Of a stretch of DNA of 64,000 nucleotides, positions 60,080 through 64,000 are shown in pieces. The notes beneath the pieces were generated by a model. It was not told where the DNA came from, did not search any database, and saw only the letters and a program-made list of their open reading frames with translations. The stretch is from MnTg04 sp964568075 (GTDB taxonomy: Bacteria > Pseudomonadota > Gammaproteobacteria > Steroidobacterales > MnTg04). Location of the stretch: assembly GCA_964568075.1 (NCBI GenBank), contig CAZMOM010000001.1:124001-188000 (forward strand), read 5' to 3'. How positions within the stretch are numbered: position 1 is the first letter of the stretch; each line of letters begins with the position of its first letter. Position numbers and translations under genes: made by a program.

Positions 60080-60769
60080 TCAGGCCCGGTCCGCCGGACC
60101 GGATACGTTCAGCACGTATTTTTCGTAAATGTCCGGTAGCCTCGGCGTAACGATATCCATGCCCAGAACATCGCTGTCGACCAGTGACTGTTCCAGGGTC
60201 TCGAGCTTCAAAGATTCGAGTGCCGGAACGGCGATGGGCGCAAAACTGAGATGCCAGGCTTCGCGCTCCACGCCCCCGTTATATTTGAGATACGGCCGGA
60301 AGAAATCGGTTTTTTGCAGATGGCTGTCCAACCACTCGCCGAGGCGCCAGAAAACGCCATCCGACTCAAATTCCTCGTTGACCAGGCGCACCTCGTAACC
60401 TTCGGGGACTGCCGCCCGGTCGATAACGTCGAAATCGCTACCCCAGTGATGCCGGCTCGCGCCGGGTAGCGCGGACCATCGCAAAATACTGGAAACCAGG
60501 TCTTCCCGGGAAAGAACCGGGTGTTCAAGTTCTATACCGTCGGCGTCGTATATCGGGCGTTTACCGCGAAACTTGTCGTTCCAGATAGCTGCCTGGCTGT
60601 CGAAATCACGAAACGAACTGACGGCCTCGAGGTCGATACCGGCTTCTGCCGCGAGCGCCTTTAAAGCCAGAAAAGCTTCGGTAACGACAGGCTGCAGGCA
60701 TACGCCCGACTCAGCGTTGGTCTCAACATGACTGCTATCGCGACCAGTCAGTTGTCTTGCGTTCAACAT
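60080..60769 (-). CDS. M15-family D-Ala-D-Ala carboxypeptidase-like protein
   Basis: About 230 residues from ATG 60769, with GAGGT 7 nt upstream. VanY-like zinc site: PGASRHHWGSDFDV (His and Asp) and REAWHLSFAP (His). There is no obvious signal peptide, so its cellular location is uncertain. It probably trims peptidoglycan stem peptides or hydrolyses D-amino acid peptides. It starts 4 bp after the pirin stop on the same strand. Confidence 0.86.
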   Translation of the reverse strand: MLNARQLTGRDSSHVETNAESGVCLQPVVTEAFLALKALAAEAGIDLEAVSSFRDFDSQAAIWNDKFRGKRPIYDADGIELEHPVLSREDLVSSILRWSALPGASRHHWGSDFDVIDRAAVPEGYEVRLVNEEFESDGVFWRLGEWLDSHLQKTDFFRPYLKYNGGVEREAWHLSFAPIAVPALESLKLETLEQSLVDSDVLGMDIVTPRLPDIYEKYVLNVSGPADRA

Positions 60770-60773
60770 TCGA

Positions 60774-61643
60774 TCAACCTCGCCCCTCGACCAGCGTACC
60801 ATCGCGATAATCTCTCATCGCCTGCTTAATTTCCTCCGACGTATTCATGACGAAAGGGCCATGCTGTACAACGGGTTCGCCGATTGGCTCGGCAGACAGC
60901 AACAAAATGCCCGCGCCATCGTCGCCTGCCTGTATACGCAGGCGGTCCCCGCTCGCGAGCAGAACGGCCTGGGAGCGGTGGATAGATTTCTCAGCATCTT
61001 CCGGTCCGGTCCTGGCGTCTCCAGTGTGAACATAAAGCATGGCATTGTTTGTAGGCGGTAACTGACAATCCAGCACCTCGCCGGGTGTCAATCGTAAATC
61101 AACGTAAAGCACGTCGGTTGCACTCTCAGCCACGGCGCCGGTTGTGCTCCCCTGATCTGTCGTAAAAACGCCCGCTATGACGTGTGCCTGCCCACCACCT
61201 GGCAACTTCGCCGCCGGTACTTCGTCCGGCGGAATATCCCGGTAGTTTGCCTGGTTCATTTTCATCTTGGCCGGCAGATTGATCCACAACTGAAAACCAC
61301 GCAACAGGCCATCCACCTGCTGGGGCATCTCCGAATGAATAATTCCCCGGGCCGCGGTCATCCATTGCACTCCGCCGGGTTTCAACTCGCCACGATTTCC
61401 CAGATGATCTTCATGCAACATCCGGCCATCCAGCATATAGGTAACCGTTTCAAACCCACGATGCGGATGCGATGGGAAACCCGCGATGTAATCGTCGGGA
61501 TTATCGCTGTTGAACTCATCGAGCAAGAGAAAGGGGTCATGGCGGGCAGTCTGGGACTGGCCCAGGCTGCGTCGCAATCTGACGCCGGCGCCGTCGCGTG
61601 TTTCCATCGCTGTAATTATTTTGTCGGCCCGTCTGACGTTCAT
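60774..61643 (-). CDS. Pirin family cupin protein
   Basis: About 289 residues from ATG 61643. Two cupin folds; the metal ligands are in the first: FPSHPHRGFETVTYMLDGRM (His, His), LHEDHLGNRGELKPGGVQWM (His) and the Glu in ARGIIHSEMPQQ. Pirins act as quercetin dioxygenases or as transcriptional co-regulators. The longer frame upstream (to 61796) is not pirin-like. Confidence 0.94.
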   Translation of the reverse strand: MNVRRADKIITAMETRDGAGVRLRRSLGQSQTARHDPFLLLDEFNSDNPDDYIAGFPSHPHRGFETVTYMLDGRMLHEDHLGNRGELKPGGVQWMTAARGIIHSEMPQQVDGLLRGFQLWINLPAKMKMNQANYRDIPPDEVPAAKLPGGGQAHVIAGVFTTDQGSTTGAVAESATDVLYVDLRLTPGEVLDCQLPPTNNAMLYVHTGDARTGPEDAEKSIHRSQAVLLASGDRLRIQAGDDGAGILLLSAEPIGEPVVQHGPFVMNTSEEIKQAMRDYRDGTLVEGRG

Positions 61644-61823
61644 AAACAATCCTGGTCCGCTCTGTTGACAGCGCGCTCTGCCATTTCTGGCGAGGATAGT
61701 CGATAAGGAATCATATGTCGTCATAAATTGGCTGGTTCTAAGGTCTCTCTGAACGGAGACGCAGCGGCAGCCGCCTGAACGCCGTAGCGTCGTCATGGTC
61801 CAAAAAAAGACAGGAGGCCCGCC

Positions 61824-62411
61824 ATGTCTGACGTCGTTCGGTTTTTAGCCATTGTTCCGGTTTTTCTTATCGCGCTGGCAACACCTAGTACCAGCGCACA
61901 GGATATGGCCGAGCCCTACGAGCTGCCCGCCCTCACCGATAATCCGATGACTCTCGACCGAGTGGATGAGTTGGTCAGGCGGATCAGTAAAGACGCGGTT
62001 CGCGATGGCAACAGCTGGCGATTCGAGTACCAGGATATTTCGATCTTTGTGATCGCCGATGACAACGCCGACCGGATTCGCATTATCTCGCCGATTTCCA
62101 ACGCCGCGACCCTGACCGAGGAGCAGTTATTCCGGCTAATGCAGGCGAATTATGAATCGGCGCTGGACGCCCGTTATGCGATTGCACAGGGCGCGGTATG
62201 GAGCGCATTCATTCACCCGCTGTCTGAACTGACCGAGCGAGAGTTCTTTTCCGGTATGGGACAATCGGTGTCGCTGGTGGTCACCTATGGCAAGACATTC
62301 TCGTCCGGTGCCCTGGTTTATTCCGGTGGCGATTACTATGACGGTGAGGGCAACCCATCTGACGAACCGGACGTCTTCGGCGACATCATGAAAAAAGGTG
62401 AACAGATCTGA
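61824..62411 (+). CDS. Secreted YbjN/CesT-like fold protein
   Basis: 195 residues. A signal peptide (VVRFLAIVPVFLIALATPST ending SAQD), then a helix-strand domain resembling YbjN/type III chaperone folds: MTLDRVDELVRRISKDAVRD, FEYQDISIFVIADDNADRIR, EEQLFRLMQANYESALDARY, AIAQGAVWSAFIHPLSELTE. The C-terminus is Gly/Tyr/Asp-rich (GGDYYDGEGNPSDEP). Function unknown; the family assignment is tentative. Confidence 0.7.
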   Translation: MSDVVRFLAIVPVFLIALATPSTSAQDMAEPYELPALTDNPMTLDRVDELVRRISKDAVRDGNSWRFEYQDISIFVIADDNADRIRIISPISNAATLTEEQLFRLMQANYESALDARYAIAQGAVWSAFIHPLSELTEREFFSGMGQSVSLVVTYGKTFSSGALVYSGGDYYDGEGNPSDEPDVFGDIMKKGEQI

Positions 62412-62442
62412 GCCGGGTTGAGCGCCTCAGACCGCCCCGGCT
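62411..62442. terminator. Convergent-gene hairpin, possible bidirectional terminator
   Basis: AGCCGGG (62411-62417) pairs with CCCGGCT (62436-62442), with an inner TGAG-CGC-CTCA stem. It lies exactly between the convergent YbjN-like and NnrU-like genes and includes their stop codons' edges. No T-run, so intrinsic termination is uncertain. Confidence 0.4.
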
Positions 62443-62995
62443 AAATCACGCTAACACCGAATAACCAACCGTGGAGGTTCAACAGAACGAAGTAAACCGC
62501 AATGCCGCCTGCTGCAGCAAACAGGTCGTATTTTATCGCAGACTGCCCATCCTCGGGGGCCCGTCCCCGCGCTTCGGCCGAAATCACCGATAGAGTCGCG
62601 TAAATACCAAACGAACCGAACAGCAGAGCCGATGCCAGGTCACCATTGGCGAACAGGTGGACGGCGGAAAAGAGGACCGTTCCTATTGCCATCGGATGAC
62701 GTAGATACCGGCGCATCAGTGATTTCATGTTCGCGGCCGCGAACAGAGTCAGCGAAACCGGCATCAGGTAAATCGCCAGGTCTTTGGACCACGGGAACGG
62801 TGCCCACAATTCCGCATAGTCCACACGCGAATAACCCATCACAATAAGGACCAATCCGGCGAGCGATATCAAGGAGAACCAGCCCTTGTACTTTTTTTCT
62901 CCATGCCTTTCGAAAAGGGCGTTTCTGTAGTCGGGGAAAAACGGCACCAGGTGGGGTACGAAAAAAAGAACGAGCCCAAGAATCAAGATCGTCAT
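62441..62995 (-). CDS. NnrU family membrane protein
   Basis: About 184 residues from ATG 62995. Six hydrophobic helices with the NnrU pattern: MTILILGLVLFFVPHLVPFF, FSLISLAGLVLIVMGYSR, PVSLTLFAAANMKSLMRRYL followed by RHPMAIGTVLFSAVHLFANG. It is related to isoprenylcysteine methyltransferase-like membrane proteins; NnrU was named for nitrite/nitric-oxide reduction loci but is widespread outside them. No nitrate genes are nearby. Confidence 0.9.
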   Translation of the reverse strand: MTILILGLVLFFVPHLVPFFPDYRNALFERHGEKKYKGWFSLISLAGLVLIVMGYSRVDYAELWAPFPWSKDLAIYLMPVSLTLFAAANMKSLMRRYLRHPMAIGTVLFSAVHLFANGDLASALLFGSFGIYATLSVISAEARGRAPEDGQSAIKYDLFAAAGGIAVYFVLLNLHGWLFGVSVI

Positions 62996-63134
62996 TGGCT
63001 TAGCCCTCCGGGAAACATTGTCTAATAATAATGTAGGCGAACTTCGACCTAAAGTTCGCAAAATTTCTTAAATTCGAATAACCGCCATCACCTCAGGGCG
63101 GACAGCCGGAGTTCTCGCGGCAACATCAGACGAA

Positions 63135-63160
63135 TTTCCGCTTTCGGTCAGGAGCGAACA
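63135..63160. repeat. GCTTTCGGCC-type repeat copy
   Basis: TTTCCGCTTTCGGTCAGGAG... resembles the copies at 18192-18280. It lies in the intergenic region 62996-63241, which holds nothing else recognisable apart from the NnrU promoter. Confidence 0.5.
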
Positions 63161-63241
63161 CCTGACCGACGGTAGGCTTGCGCGCAAAATCACAGATTGC
63201 TACTGGGATACTAAGAGTATTCGCGCCCTGTCGTCACTCTA

Positions 63242-63658
63242 TTAGTCTTCGGTCGACTCGGCCTCTGCCACAGGTTGAAGCGCCTCAGTGTCATTGTCCT
63301 GCCCCGCCTCGACGCCCTGTTCTGAATCACCCGCCTGCTCCGGCTCAGCTTCCTGCCCCGCCTCATCGCTCTGCCCGCAGGTCCACCCCCATTCCTCGAA
63401 CTGGGCGATTAGCTCCTGGACTTTCCGTTCACAATAACCTGACTCATTCATGGCGCGCCAAAGCACCTGCAGTTCACCAGGTGCCTCGGTATCCTTGTAG
63501 TAATGCACCTCGCAAGGAACAGCCACACCCGTTTCGTAAAGTATTTCGACCCGCCTTTGCAGATCCCCATAAGTGCACTGATAGTTCTGGGAGCCTTGTC
63601 CGAATGACAGGCTTGGTATCATTGCCGCTAACAACACGGCCAGGAATTTTGCGTTCAT
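63242..63658 (-). CDS. Small secreted acidic protein, unknown
   Basis: About 138 residues from ATG 63658. A signal peptide (KFLAVLLAAMIPSLSFGQ) precedes a compact domain with four Cys (YQCTYGDLQRRVEI, AVPCEVHYYKD, NESGYCERKVQELI, WTCGQ) that could form two disulfides, followed by a Glu/Gln-rich tail (about 100-138). I recognise no family name. Periplasmic or surface-exposed. Confidence 0.7.
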   Translation of the reverse strand: MNAKFLAVLLAAMIPSLSFGQGSQNYQCTYGDLQRRVEILYETGVAVPCEVHYYKDTEAPGELQVLWRAMNESGYCERKVQELIAQFEEWGWTCGQSDEAGQEAEPEQAGDSEQGVEAGQDNDTEALQPVAEAESTED

Positions 63659-63731
63659 ATCGGCACCTGAATCATGTAACAATAGTTCGCCGAGTATAAC
63701 AAGGGGATGCGCTACCTGTATCCGGCCGAGG

Positions 63732-63760
63732 GTTTCTTTGGGCCGAAAGCAGACATTGGA
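63732..63760. repeat. GCTTTCGGCC-type repeat copy (inverted)
   Basis: GTTTCTTTGGGCCGAAAGCA... read on the minus strand is TGTCTGCTTTCGGCCCAAAG, the same motif as at 18192-18280 in the opposite orientation. It lies between the small secreted gene and the truncated gene at the right edge. Confidence 0.5.
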
Positions 63761-63844
63761 TTGAGTCTAGTTCAGGGGTGCTATGATGTCCGCTCTCGGC
63801 GAGAAGCCGACAAAGAAAAACCCTGTAATTACTCGCGTTGTCTA

Positions 63845-64000
63845 CTACTTCAGCTGCGTGGCGTCGATCGCTGCCGCGATCTGCCTGGCAAGCGTTTCGA
63901 CACCCTTAATCGTCAAGCGTTTCTGCGGACCCTTGATCTCGACGATCAGATCCGCGATGAGCCGGTGCGTCTTCGTATCTATCACCTGGGCTATGAGGTA
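63845..64000 (-). CDS. C-terminal fragment of an unidentified protein (5' end outside window)
   Basis: The last 51 codons of a minus-strand gene that runs off the right edge. It reads YLIAQVIDTKTHRLIADLIV, EIKGPQKRLTIKGVETLARQ, IAAAIDATQLK, then TAG (63847-63845). The QVID-(T)-x-R-x-x-A-D-x-x-V-E-x-K-G pattern resembles the ends of DUF2380/DUF3280-like exported proteins, but the fragment is too short to be sure. The reading frame has no stops over the whole fragment. Confidence 0.5.
   Translation of the reverse strand, partial: YLIAQVIDTKTHRLIADLIVEIKGPQKRLTIKGVETLARQIAAAIDATQLK

Noticed and set aside
61643..61796. N-terminal extension of the pirin
   Set aside because: Not pirin-like; ATG 61643 begins the conserved domain.

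Overview
The window reads as a chromosomal segment of a free-living, aerobic gammaproteobacterium. The arrangement def-fmt-rsmB-DUF4390-ntrY-ntrX, divergent from LysM-dprA-smg-topA-tsaC-hemF, is typical of that class, and priA-argS-SPOR and prlC-xthA fit as well. The split proton-translocating transhydrogenase (pntAA/pntAB/pntB), Mg-type HemB, CopA/CopB copper resistance and oxygen-dependent HemF suggest an aerobic, probably marine or sediment relative. I cannot place it in a genus. I see no rRNA, tRNA, CRISPR array, intact prophage or intact insertion sequence.

Layout. 1-2.9 kb: end of a copper-resistance cluster (cytochrome c tail, copA, copB). 2.9-4.8 kb: small exported proteins and lipoproteins separated by REP/BIME-like repeats. 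4.8-8.5 kb: methyltransferase, thioesterase, an unknown gene, hemH, a 179-bp palindromic element and a two-domain VOC protein. 8.6-13.1 kb (minus): acs, fructosamine-kinase-like, stand-alone 5'-3' exonuclease, HNH protein. 13.3-16.1 kb: pntAA-pntAB-pntB. 16.1-18.6 kb: an accessory scar with an unknown Sel1-like protein, a broken copy of the neighbouring DUF3106 gene, a CBS-pair gene, GCTTTCGGCC-type repeats and the dead C-terminus of a tyrosine recombinase. 18.6-20.5 kb (minus): ECF sigma / DUF3619 / DUF3106 repeat protein. 20.6-26.4 kb: priA, argS, SPOR protein, CapA. 26.4-33.5 kb (minus): def-fmt-rsmB-DUF4390-ntrY-ntrX. 33.6-41.8 kb: LysM, dprA, smg, topA, tsaC, hemF, VOC, Zn-ribbon and AhpD-like genes. 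41.9-49.0 kb (minus): MAPEG, Sel1 protein, Ca/Na antiporter, membrane protein, M20 peptidase, tag, a Cys-rich EGKCG-repeat peptide, anti-sigma and ECF sigma. 49.1-53.0 kb: hemB, phosphate uptake (DUF47-pit), aroE. 53-64 kb: glutathione reductase (minus), lemA with a GIDE/EF-hand membrane protein, prlC, xthA, an HD/PDEase-like hydrolase behind a consensus CRP-type site, M15 peptidase and pirin (minus), a YbjN-like secreted protein, NnrU-like protein, a small secreted protein and a truncated C-terminus.

Most of the window is ordinary core genome. The items most worth attention are: the orphan HvfA/bufferin-like precursor (47115-47477), with seven cysteines, an upstream palindrome, its own terminator and an ECF sigma/anti-sigma pair beside it, but no DUF692 or DUF2063 maturase gene in the window; the NtrX-like regulator whose AAA+ domain has lost GAFTGA and key Walker residues; the perfect TGTGA-N6-TCACA site before a PDEase-like HD protein; and the integration scar at 16-18.6 kb. 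All were read by eye. No alignment, profile search or structure prediction was run.
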